Assembly (NCBI RefSeq): GCF_000365025.1
Contig: NZ_KB823011.1
Span: 1,136,621-1,200,620 of the forward strand
DNA: 64,000 nucleotides
Reading direction: 5' to 3'
Source of the DNA: Robiginitomaculum antarcticum DSM 21748
Lineage (GTDB): Bacteria > Pseudomonadota > Alphaproteobacteria > Caulobacterales > Maricaulaceae
In this document: in pieces, positions 18,222 to 25,203 of the stretch
How the letters are laid out: each line of letters starts with the position of its first letter
Position numbering within the stretch: the stretch's first letter is position 1
Position numbers and translations under genes: made by a program
The notes under the pieces: generated by a model
Database searches by the model: none
Told to the model about the DNA's origin: nothing
The model's input: the letters and a program-made list of their open reading frames with translations, nothing else

Positions 18222-20102
18222 TTAAGTGTCTAACGTCTTGAGCCAGCTCTCAACCAGTGCAATTTGAGGCCCCGCCCCAATTTCAGTAAATAAATTCAAG
18301 GATTTTTGCCAATATCCCCGTGCGCCGCCGAGATCCCCGCGCGTTTCTGCCACTTTGCCCATATTACCGTAATTATTGGCCATGCCTTCTTTTCGTCCGA
18401 GGGCTTCATTAAGCTCCAAGGCTTTCCCGTAATAATCCATCGCACCGTCGATATCCCCGCGCGTCTTTGCCACTATGCCCATATTGCCGTATTGATTGGC
18501 CATGCCCTCTTTGCTGCCGAGGGCTTCATACAGCGCCATGGCTTTGGCGTAATAGTTCATCGCAGCGTCGAGATCCCCACGTATTTGTGCCACATTGCCC
18601 ATATTGCCGTAATTATTGGCCATGCCTTCTTTGCGCCCGAGGGCTTCATTCAGCGCCAAGGCTTTGCTGTGATAGTCCATCGCCGCGTCGAGATCCCCGC
18701 GTATCTGTGCCACATTCCCCATATTGCCGTAATCAGAGGCCATGCCTTCTTTGCGGTTTAGGGCTTTTTCAATTTCCAGAGATTTCGCATAATAGTCCAT
18801 CGCCGAGTCGAGGTCCCCGCGCGTCTGTGCCACATTGCCCATATTGCCGTAATTAGCGGCCATGCCTTTTTTGCTGCCGAGCGCTTCATGTAAGGCCAAG
18901 GCTTTGCCGTAATAGTCCATCGCCGCGTCGAGGTCCCCGCGCGTCTGTGCCACTATGCCCATATTGCCGAAGCTCACCGCGTGTAATTCATCATTGTCCC
19001 GCGTGTTTGCAATTTTTAGAACTCTCTTATACGCGCTTAACGCCGCATCCAGATCGCCCAGACGAAGTTGTAAGTTTCCGAGTTGATTGCAGCTTTCTGC
19101 ATCATTTGGGTCAAGATCAATAATACGATTATAGGCTTTTACGGCCTCTTCCCCATTAATGAAGTAATTGATTGTCGCAATTTCTTGCCACATTTCGATT
19201 TCATTGCTCGTGGCTTCAGCACGGGCATCGCTTTGCTCCGCAATGGCTTGTTTCAACCGATTTGTGGCCGCAACAGGGTTTGGCGGGTCCGCCATAATTG
19301 CTTTAACGGCGTCCTGCGTCGCCTGCCTTTCTGAGGAGAGCATTTCTCTAACTGTTTTTTCGACGTAGTCTTGCTCGTATTGAGACGCCGTTTTCCCATC
19401 ACGTAAAATGGTCAGAACTTGGTCGACTTTGTCCTCAATGCGATCAAGTTTCTCACCGAGATAATGTTTAAGCTCTGCGAGTTTTTCTATGAAGGCACCA
19501 ACATCCCGCTTAATTTGTCCCGTGAGCTTTAAATTCTGCATCAGAATTTCCGGTTGGAGCGTCTTGAAATAATCTGCATCCTGCAAACTTGAATTTAGCG
19601 CTATCGTAATAATTTTTTCAGCGTAATCTCTGGCGTCACCGTCTTCGAAAAAGTGGTCAGGAACGCCGCTTAAATTTGCTCCATTAATTTCGTCTAAAAT
19701 ATGGTCCGCTATAGCCTTAGGAAAGCCATCCATATCTCTGGCGAGTTCCACAATCATTTTTGGGGCTGGCCAATAATCTGATAGGAGTTTGGAAAGGTAT
19801 TTATCTGCAAATTCGCGAGCGTCATTGTCCATTTCGGCGAAACGGCTATCGCCAGCGAGTGTTTCATTAATGCGGGATTTAATCTTTTGAATGGTTCTAT
19901 AGGATTTCGGGTCTTTCGTCTGATATCGTTTCATCCATTTGGACACGCCCCAGGCTCCAATACCGACCGCAGGAGCTGCAAATACCCCAAATGCGATCAC
20001 CGCGCCGCCTGTCAGCCCGCCCAAAGCGACGCAGCTGCTTCCGGTGGCCAAGAGCGAGAGCTGATTGACCAAGTTTTCGTTTATTTTAAAGTCGCTCCCC
20101 AT
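18222..20102 (-). CDS. Membrane-anchored tetratricopeptide repeat protein
   Basis: 626 residues. A glycine/alanine-rich hydrophobic segment at about 23-50 (GGLTGGAVIAFGVFAAPAVG) is probably a membrane anchor. It is followed by a helical unrecognised region (60-250) with a heptad-like stretch (HYLGEKLDRIEDKVDQVLTIL), and then TPR units from about residue 310 to the C-terminus. The last six or so units are 40 residues each, with the pattern GNMGxVAxxRGDLDxAMDYYxKALxLxEALGxKEGMA, similar to kinesin-light-chain-like TPRs. They probably form a protein-binding solenoid. No partner is encoded next to it; the flanks are non-coding. The N-terminal region without a family match may be an effector or sensor part. 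Confidence 0.75.
   Translation of the reverse strand: MGSDFKINENLVNQLSLLATGSSCVALGGLTGGAVIAFGVFAAPAVGIGAWGVSKWMKRYQTKDPKSYRTIQKIKSRINETLAGDSRFAEMDNDAREFADKYLSKLLSDYWPAPKMIVELARDMDGFPKAIADHILDEINGANLSGVPDHFFEDGDARDYAEKIITIALNSSLQDADYFKTLQPEILMQNLKLTGQIKRDVGAFIEKLAELKHYLGEKLDRIEDKVDQVLTILRDGKTASQYEQDYVEKTVREMLSSERQATQDAVKAIMADPPNPVAATNRLKQAIAEQSDARAEATSNEIEMWQEIATINYFINGEEAVKAYNRIIDLDPNDAESCNQLGNLQLRLGDLDAALSAYKRVLKIANTRDNDELHAVSFGNMGIVAQTRGDLDAAMDYYGKALALHEALGSKKGMAANYGNMGNVAQTRGDLDSAMDYYAKSLEIEKALNRKEGMASDYGNMGNVAQIRGDLDAAMDYHSKALALNEALGRKEGMANNYGNMGNVAQIRGDLDAAMNYYAKAMALYEALGSKEGMANQYGNMGIVAKTRGDIDGAMDYYGKALELNEALGRKEGMANNYGNMGKVAETRGDLGGARGYWQKSLNLFTEIGAGPQIALVESWLKTLDT
18318..18978 (-). 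repeat. Tandem 120-bp coding repeats (TPR units)
   Basis: The landmark GCCCATATT recurs at 18357, 18477, 18597, 18717, 18837 and 18957, an exact 120-base period. Large parts of each unit are identical at DNA level, including codon choice, which points to recent duplication or gene conversion rather than ancient divergence. Confidence 0.85.
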
Positions 20103-20299
20103 TATAATAGATTTAGGAGAATTTCTAAATTTTTCAACTCCTTCCTAATTAAAATTTAAAGTAAGCGTTTTTTGGTACGAAGACAGGTGAAACTTATGAC
20201 CTGTAAACCCAAGAGCCCTGCGGCACCATTCTGCTTGGGAAGAAAGGGGCGGCCAAGGCCGACCCTCCCCCACAACTCCCCAACCCCAAGATTAACGCA

Positions 20300-20328
20300 T
20301 TGACTCACGCGGTTTATCGCTTTAAATA
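20300..20328 (+). promoter_or_regulatory. Probable promoter of the tetR-lipid operon
   Basis: TTGACT and TAAATA are separated by 17 bases, directly before the palindromic operator. The -35 is strong; the -10 is imperfect. Confidence 0.5.
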
Positions 20329-20329
20329 T

Positions 20330-20347
20330 TGAACGAACGTTCGTTCA
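20330..20347. promoter_or_regulatory. TetR-type operator (perfect 18-bp palindrome)
   Basis: TGAACGAACGTTCGTTCA is a perfect palindrome containing the direct elements GAACGAAC/GTTCGTTC. It sits 23 bases upstream of the TetR-family gene and just after a promoter-like sequence, as expected for autoregulation. GAACGWWCGTTC-like boxes are typical operators of TetR regulators. Confidence 0.75.
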
Positions 20348-20370
20348 TAAGCTGAGGCTGAGGCGGGGTA

Positions 20371-20982
20371 ATGGATAATGTAGCGCAGAGCGCAGATCAT
20401 GGGCGCGGGGTTATCGCGGCTGACGATACGCCCAAAGCGCGGCTGGAGCGCGCGGCGGTGCGTTTGTTCGGCGCGCAGGGCGTTGACGGTACCTCTATGC
20501 GCCAGATCGCGGCGGGCGCCGATATGTCCCTTGGGGCGGTCTATGCCCATTATGACAGCAAAGATAAGCTGGCTTTCGCGCTGATGTCGCATACGCATAA
20601 ACGTCTGGCGGGTTTAATCGCGGCGGCTGCGGCGGGCGGTGATCTAAGCGTCGTGACCGGGCGCATTATTGACGGCTATTGCGCCGCAGCCGATGACGAT
20701 TGGGATTTGTTTCGATTTTACCTGATTAATTTACATCGGTTTGAGAATTTGGCCGGCGGTAAACGCGGCTCACCGACAGAGGCCGCGGCTAAAATCGTGC
20801 GCCGCGCGATCACATCCGGCGACATTGTAAAAAAACCGGCTTTGTTAACAGCCGCCATGGCATTAGGCGTCGTGATGCAGGCGGGGCTGGCGCGCTCTTA
20901 CGGGCAAATTAACGGTCCATTGTCTAAGCATAAAGATCAATTTAAGGCCGCTGTCACGGCCGTATTGGAGGCGGGTATATGA
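20371..20982 (+). CDS. TetR-family transcriptional regulator
   Basis: 203 residues. The helix-turn-helix is at about 30-70 (LERAAVRLFGAQGVDGTSM then RQIAAGADMSLGAVYAHY), with a helical ligand-binding C-terminal domain. It is preceded by a perfect palindrome and probably represses its own operon. The first 22 residues are unusual: they contain a dispersed repeat (20404-20440) also seen in non-coding DNA at 17746, so the N-terminal tail may come from repeat capture. There is no later ATG before the HTH. Its stop overlaps the PlsC-like gene by four bases (ATGA). The ligand may be a fatty acid or lysolipid, judging from the operon (inference). Confidence 0.88.
   Translation: MDNVAQSADHGRGVIAADDTPKARLERAAVRLFGAQGVDGTSMRQIAAGADMSLGAVYAHYDSKDKLAFALMSHTHKRLAGLIAAAAAGGDLSVVTGRIIDGYCAAADDDWDLFRFYLINLHRFENLAGGKRGSPTEAAAKIVRRAITSGDIVKKPALLTAAMALGVVMQAGLARSYGQINGPLSKHKDQFKAAVTAVLEAGI
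20404..20440 (+). repeat. Dispersed repeat, copy 2 (inside tetR 5' end)
   Basis: Near-identical to 17746-17781. It encodes the RGVIAADDTPK stretch just before the helix-turn-helix of the TetR protein. Confidence 0.75.
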
Positions 20983-21851
20983 GCGAGCAGTCTCTTCCGA
21001 TGATGCGGATTAATTCCGTATTATTTACAATTGTTTTTTTTGGTCTGACATTTGTGTTTGCGGTTATCTGCGCCGTGCTGGCGTTGATACCGGGGCGTAA
21101 GCCGATGATGTCGGGCCTGTGGGTCTATACCAAAATCATTCGTTTTCTGATGGAGGTCATGCTTGATATTCATGTGGAGGTGCGCGGCAAAGATAAATTG
21201 CCCCAAAACGAAGCCTTTATAATTGCGGCTAAACATCAAAGCTATGGGGACGGCATCATCATGTTCTCCGAATTTTTTGACCTCTCATTCGTCACGGGCG
21301 ACCATTTAGAGAAGTTTACATTGCTTAAGACGATCCTGCGCAAAGCGGGGGCAGTGGTCGTGGATAGCTGCGGCGGGCCGGACGTGCACGAGAAAATGAC
21401 GCGCGAGGCGGAGCGCGTGAAGCGCGAGCGGCGCCGTCTTTTGATTTATCCCGAAGGGCATCTGTCGCAGATCGGGACGCAGCACCGCTACCGCAAAGGG
21501 GTCTACCATATGTATAAGGATTTTGGCTGTCCCGTTGTGCCGGCCGCGACAAATCTCGGGCAGCGCTGGAACCAAAGCGACTGGCGTAAATATCCCGGCC
21601 AGGCCGCGATTAGGTTTCTTGACCCTATTCCGCCCGGACTTGATAAAGACGCCTTTATGGCGCGGCTGGAGACCGAGATTGAAACCCATAGCCGCGCCAT
21701 GCTGGATATGGATAATCTGGGCGCGTTAAATCCGGCGGATATCGGAAAGACGGTGGAAAATGATGTGGCCCGTGCTAAGCGTGAAGCGCGCGAAGCTCAG
21801 GCCTCGCATATTGACGGGTCGATTGTCCTGAACCGCGGAGCCAAATCATGA
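20979..21851 (+). CDS. 1-acyl-sn-glycerol-3-phosphate acyltransferase (PlsC family)
   Basis: 290 residues. A hydrophobic N-terminal segment (about 12-35) anchors it to the inner membrane. The acyltransferase motifs are AAKHQSYGDG (usually NHQSxxD, here KHQSYGD), then YPEGHLSQIG, with CPVVPAATN as the later motif. It transfers an acyl chain to lysophosphatidic acid or a related lysolipid. It overlaps tetR and the transporter gene by ATGA, so the three are translationally coupled. The LplT-like neighbour hints at lysophospholipid recycling rather than bulk synthesis. Confidence 0.87.
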   Translation: MSEQSLPMMRINSVLFTIVFFGLTFVFAVICAVLALIPGRKPMMSGLWVYTKIIRFLMEVMLDIHVEVRGKDKLPQNEAFIIAAKHQSYGDGIIMFSEFFDLSFVTGDHLEKFTLLKTILRKAGAVVVDSCGGPDVHEKMTREAERVKRERRRLLIYPEGHLSQIGTQHRYRKGVYHMYKDFGCPVVPAATNLGQRWNQSDWRKYPGQAAIRFLDPIPPGLDKDAFMARLETEIETHSRAMLDMDNLGALNPADIGKTVENDVARAKREAREAQASHIDGSIVLNRGAKS

Positions 21852-23200
21852 GCGCAGTGACCGCCATTAAATTATTCGGGCAGCGCCGGTTTTTACCGCT
21901 CTTTGTGCTGTTCCAAGCGGGAACATTTAACGACAATGCGCTCAAACAAGCGCTGATCGGGCTTGTCGCTTTTGGCGGCGTCGTGCTGTTTTCGGACAAT
22001 ATTCCGCGCGGCTCTGTTGTGCCAGTCGCGGCGCTTTTATTTACGCTGCCCTTCCTTATATTTTGCACAATTGCCGGACAAATCGCGGATAAGGTCGACC
22101 GGGGCGTCGTTTTAAAATGGGTCAAGCGCGCCGAAGTCGGCATTATGATCATTGCGGCGATCGGGTTTTTCCTGGAAAGCCCGATTATTCTGGCGATAAC
22201 TCTGGTCATGATGGGGACGCAGTCGGCCTTTTTCTCCCCGACAAAAAATGCGGTTCTACCGCAATGGCTATCCGATGATGAGCTGATCGCCGGTAACGGG
22301 CTTCTGTCCGGTTTCCAGTTCTGTTTAATCCTAGCGGGGCAGACCTTCGGGCTGTTATTTGTGCTCAAAACCTTTCCCGAGGGCAGCCTGATAACCGGGC
22401 CGCGCATTGTCGGACTTGTTTTAATCGCGCTCGCCATTGTCGGATGGATTGCGGGCGAGAGCCTGCCCAAAGCGCCTGCGCCCGCGCCCAAGCTCAAGAT
22501 TGACTGGAATCCGGTCACTGCGATTGCCAGCGCCCTGACATTTGCGTGGCGCAACCAGCCGGTGTTTCGGCCTATGCTGGGCATTGCCTGGTTTTACGGC
22601 CTCTCGACCATATTTGTGACGGCCTTTCCGACCTATGTCGCAGACGTCATGAAATATGACCAATCGGTTCTGATCGTCATTCTGGCCGCCTCGACTATCG
22701 GTATTCTCATCGGGGCGTTATCGTGTTTTATATTTGCCAAAGGCCGCGAGGCCATGCACCTCGTCGCCATCGGGATTGTCGGCGTGACAGTCTTTACGCT
22801 TGATCTTTATCTGAACAGCGCGGTCGCGCTGCGCGACGGTCTGGGTACGCTCGATGATTTCTGGGCCGACCCCGCATCCAAAAGATTTTTAATCGATGTG
22901 GTCGGAGCGTCCATTTGTAACGGCCTGTTCGTGGTCCCTCTGCAAGCCATGTCTCAGGGCCGTAGCCCGGATGTAAACCGCGCGCGGCTGATGAGCGCCG
23001 GGGCCGTGATGTTAAACCTCTCGGTTAATTCATTCACCTTCATTCTGATCGGGCTTGGCTTTACCGCTCTGCCGCTCAAAACACCGTTTCTGTTTATTGT
23101 CGTCATCAGCGCGCTGGTCTCGGTCTATGCGCTCTACCGCGTATTTGTGCCCCCGACCGATATTCCGCCGGAAGGCCGGACGATAGAGCCTGCCGCATAA
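21848..23200 (+). CDS. MFS transporter, LplT-like (lysophospholipid flippase)
   Basis: 450 residues with about 12 membrane segments. The N-terminal signature FQAGTFNDNALKQA is the FNDN motif of the LplT branch of the major facilitator family, known from E. coli LplT-Aas. LplT moves lysophospholipids across the inner membrane for re-acylation. The upstream acyltransferase supports that role. Its stop overlaps the next start (TAATG). Confidence 0.83.
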   Translation: MSAVTAIKLFGQRRFLPLFVLFQAGTFNDNALKQALIGLVAFGGVVLFSDNIPRGSVVPVAALLFTLPFLIFCTIAGQIADKVDRGVVLKWVKRAEVGIMIIAAIGFFLESPIILAITLVMMGTQSAFFSPTKNAVLPQWLSDDELIAGNGLLSGFQFCLILAGQTFGLLFVLKTFPEGSLITGPRIVGLVLIALAIVGWIAGESLPKAPAPAPKLKIDWNPVTAIASALTFAWRNQPVFRPMLGIAWFYGLSTIFVTAFPTYVADVMKYDQSVLIVILAASTIGILIGALSCFIFAKGREAMHLVAIGIVGVTVFTLDLYLNSAVALRDGLGTLDDFWADPASKRFLIDVVGASICNGLFVVPLQAMSQGRSPDVNRARLMSAGAVMLNLSVNSFTFILIGLGFTALPLKTPFLFIVVISALVSVYALYRVFVPPTDIPPEGRTIEPAA

Positions 23201-23724
23201 TGCGCGGCTATTTCGGCATAGGATGTGAGGGCATATCCAAAGCGCATAATCTGGGCGCGATGATGCGCACGGCCAATGCCTTTGGCGCGAGCTTTGTCTT
23301 TACCGTCAACGCCGCTCATGATGCGCGCAAGATCAATAAAACCGACACCTCCCGCACGATAAAAAATCTACCCTATTATGAATGGGACGCGCTGGCTGAT
23401 ATGCGCCTGCCGCAAGGCTGCGCTTTGGTCGGGATTGAGCTGACCGAAGACAGCATCGATCTGCCCAGTTTCAAGCATCCCAATAATTGCGCCTATATTC
23501 TCGGGCCTGAAATGGGCTCGCTCTCGCCGCAGATGCAGGCGCGCTGTGCCCATATTGTCAAAATTCCAACGAAGTTCTGCATTAATGTGAGCCTTGCTGC
23601 GGCGCTGACACTTTATGACCGGACATTATCGTGCGGCGGCTATCCACCCCGTCCCGTCCGCCCCGGCGGGCCCGATCTGGCGGCGGTCAGTGACTGGAAC
23701 GTGCCAAACCTGTCGAAAAAATAA
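23200..23724 (+). CDS. SpoU/TrmH-family RNA 2'-O-methyltransferase
   Basis: 174 residues of the SPOUT knot fold without an N-terminal RNA-binding extension. Motif 1 is KAHNLGAMMRTANAFGAS, motif 2 is YILGPEMGSLSPQ and motif 3 is KIPTKFCINVSLAAALTLYD, where family members usually read PM..xSLNVSVA. The target RNA cannot be told. It is the last gene of the TetR operon by overlap (TAATG). A small hairpin (CGCAGC-N10-GCTGCG, 23731-23752) follows the stop. Confidence 0.88.
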   Translation: MRGYFGIGCEGISKAHNLGAMMRTANAFGASFVFTVNAAHDARKINKTDTSRTIKNLPYYEWDALADMRLPQGCALVGIELTEDSIDLPSFKHPNNCAYILGPEMGSLSPQMQARCAHIVKIPTKFCINVSLAAALTLYDRTLSCGGYPPRPVRPGGPDLAAVSDWNVPNLSKK

Positions 23725-23761
23725 TACCGCAGCTCAATAATGCGCTGCGATTTTCATTTGG

Positions 23762-23778
23762 GTTAAGGCTGTCTTAAC
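23762..23778. promoter_or_regulatory. Inverted repeat upstream of the IalB-like gene
   Basis: GTTAAG, five bases, CTTAAC is a perfect 6-bp inverted repeat about 45 bases before the IalB-like start. It may be an operator; no regulator is adjacent. Confidence 0.3.
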
Positions 23779-23823
23779 GACATAAAGACACAATAGAGTT
23801 CACTTTAATTTATGGAGCCTATT

Positions 23824-24336
23824 GTGATCCGCAGCCTAACTCTTGCCGCGCTTATTCTGCCCGCCGCCTTTACGATCGCTCCGGCCGCCCATGCCGAAGA
23901 GCCTAAGCTGGAGGCCACCTATTCTGATTGGCGGGTCTATTCGCGCGGATCGGGCAATAGCCGGATTTGCTACGCATTGGCCATGCCGTCCGAGCAATCG
24001 CCGCGCGCGGTTAATCACGGCAAGGTCTTTTTCATGGTCGCCAATTGGCAGAACGGCGCGGCCAAAGAACAGCCCAGCTTGATTACGGGTTACGCCTTTA
24101 AACGCACCAGCCCGCCCCATGCCCGCGTCGGGTCTACGAAAATCCCGATGTATGTGTCGCAGAATGAGGCGTTCGTCGAATCAGACGGGGATGAAACGAA
24201 GCTCGTCAAAACCATGAAAAACGGCTCCGTCATGCGCGTCTCTGCCGTATCGGAACGCGGCACGGCCACCAGTTACGAGTTCTCGCTCAAAGGCATTACC
24301 GCGGCGACCCGCAAAGCCAGCGCACTATGCCGCTAA
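23824..24336 (+). CDS. Invasion-associated locus B (IalB) family periplasmic protein
   Basis: About 170 residues. A signal peptide (SLTLAALILPAAFTIAPAAHA, cleaved before EE) precedes an IalB-type domain starting YSDWRVYSR and including a C-terminal SALCR. Start choice: GTG at 23824 has GGAG six bases upstream, while the in-frame ATG at 23812 has no ribosome-binding site and the GGAG lies inside it, so GTG is preferred. IalB proteins are common secreted proteins of free-living alphaproteobacteria; their biochemical function is unknown and a role in invasion should not be assumed here. Confidence 0.82.
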   Translation: MIRSLTLAALILPAAFTIAPAAHAEEPKLEATYSDWRVYSRGSGNSRICYALAMPSEQSPRAVNHGKVFFMVANWQNGAAKEQPSLITGYAFKRTSPPHARVGSTKIPMYVSQNEAFVESDGDETKLVKTMKNGSVMRVSAVSERGTATSYEFSLKGITAATRKASALCR

Positions 24337-24376
24337 TGGCTTGCGCAATTTAGGCGCAATAGGCTAAGGCCGCGCT

Positions 24377-25015
24377 ATGACTGATAATAAAAACCTGCTC
24401 GAGACTGAAGCTCTTAAAACAGCCGCTAAACCCGCTATGCCCATGTGGATCGAATACGGTCCCATTCTGATTTACGTTGTGCTTTATACCATATTGCGCC
24501 GCGGCGCGGATCCTGAGACGGCGATCCTTAAAGCCGCCACCGTGTTTATGATCGCAGCGGTTATTGCGATGATCTATGCGTGGCGCAAAATTGGCCGCAT
24601 ATCGCTTATTCTCGGCATGACAACGGTCTTTATTGTTATCGCAGTTGGCTTATCAGTCTTTACAGGCAATCCGATTTTCTTTTTCATGAAACCAACTATC
24701 GTTAATATTCTCTTTGGGATTGCTTGCATTGGCGGCGTATTAGTCGGTAAAAATGGGTTAAAATTACTCATGGGTGAGGCCTATGCTATGCCCGAAAAGG
24801 CGTGGAACACTTTTGCCATACGCTGGGGCCTATTCTTTTTTGCGATGGCGGCCGTCAACGAGATTGTCTGGCGCAATTTTTCCGAAGACTTCTGGTCATA
24901 TTTCAAACTGTTTGGCTTTTTGCCGCTGACGCTTGTCTTTATCCTGACGCAAATGCCGTTCCTGTTGAAACACTCCGATTTGAAATCGCGGATGAATGAT
25001 GCGGGCAAGGATTAG
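24377..25015 (+). CDS. yciB: Septation protein A / YciB-family inner membrane protein
   Basis: 212 residues with about five or six membrane segments. YGPILIYVVLYT near the start, GNPIFFFMKPTIVNILF in the middle and NEIVWRNFSEDFWSYFK near the end are YciB/IspA signatures. In E. coli YciB affects envelope integrity and cell division. Translation starts at ATG 24377 soon after the IalB-like stop; the two may be cotranscribed. A hairpin follows the gene. Confidence 0.9.
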   Translation: MTDNKNLLETEALKTAAKPAMPMWIEYGPILIYVVLYTILRRGADPETAILKAATVFMIAAVIAMIYAWRKIGRISLILGMTTVFIVIAVGLSVFTGNPIFFFMKPTIVNILFGIACIGGVLVGKNGLKLLMGEAYAMPEKAWNTFAIRWGLFFFAMAAVNEIVWRNFSEDFWSYFKLFGFLPLTLVFILTQMPFLLKHSDLKSRMNDAGKD

Positions 25016-25037
25016 GGCTGCACCCACAGGAAAGTCC

Positions 25038-25071
25038 GGCGTCTGAATGAAGAGACACGCCGCTTGCTTTT
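25038..25071 (+). terminator. Possible intrinsic terminator after yciB
   Basis: GGCGT pairs with ACGCC around a loop, followed by GCTTGCTTTT. The stem is short and the T tract imperfect. Confidence 0.35.
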
Positions 25072-25203
25072 GGTCAAGAAATGCGTCGCGCGCTGGCGCT
25101 TATGAAATTTATCTTCACCCCCTGACAATATGGTCAATTGAGTTTCACGCCTGCGCCACCTATAAGGCGTCCAAATAAGACCCTTAATGACAGGACGACT
25201 TCT

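Noticed and set aside
18318-18978. Regular repeats that could be taken for a CRISPR array
   Set aside because: The period is 120 bases, the units are coding and continue one protein frame, and there are no short conserved repeats with unique spacers.
25020-25046. AGGAAAGTCCGG resembles a core piece of RNase P RNA
   Set aside because: Only about 12 bases match and the available space (under 190 bases) is too small for RNase P RNA; the surrounding sequence does not fit.
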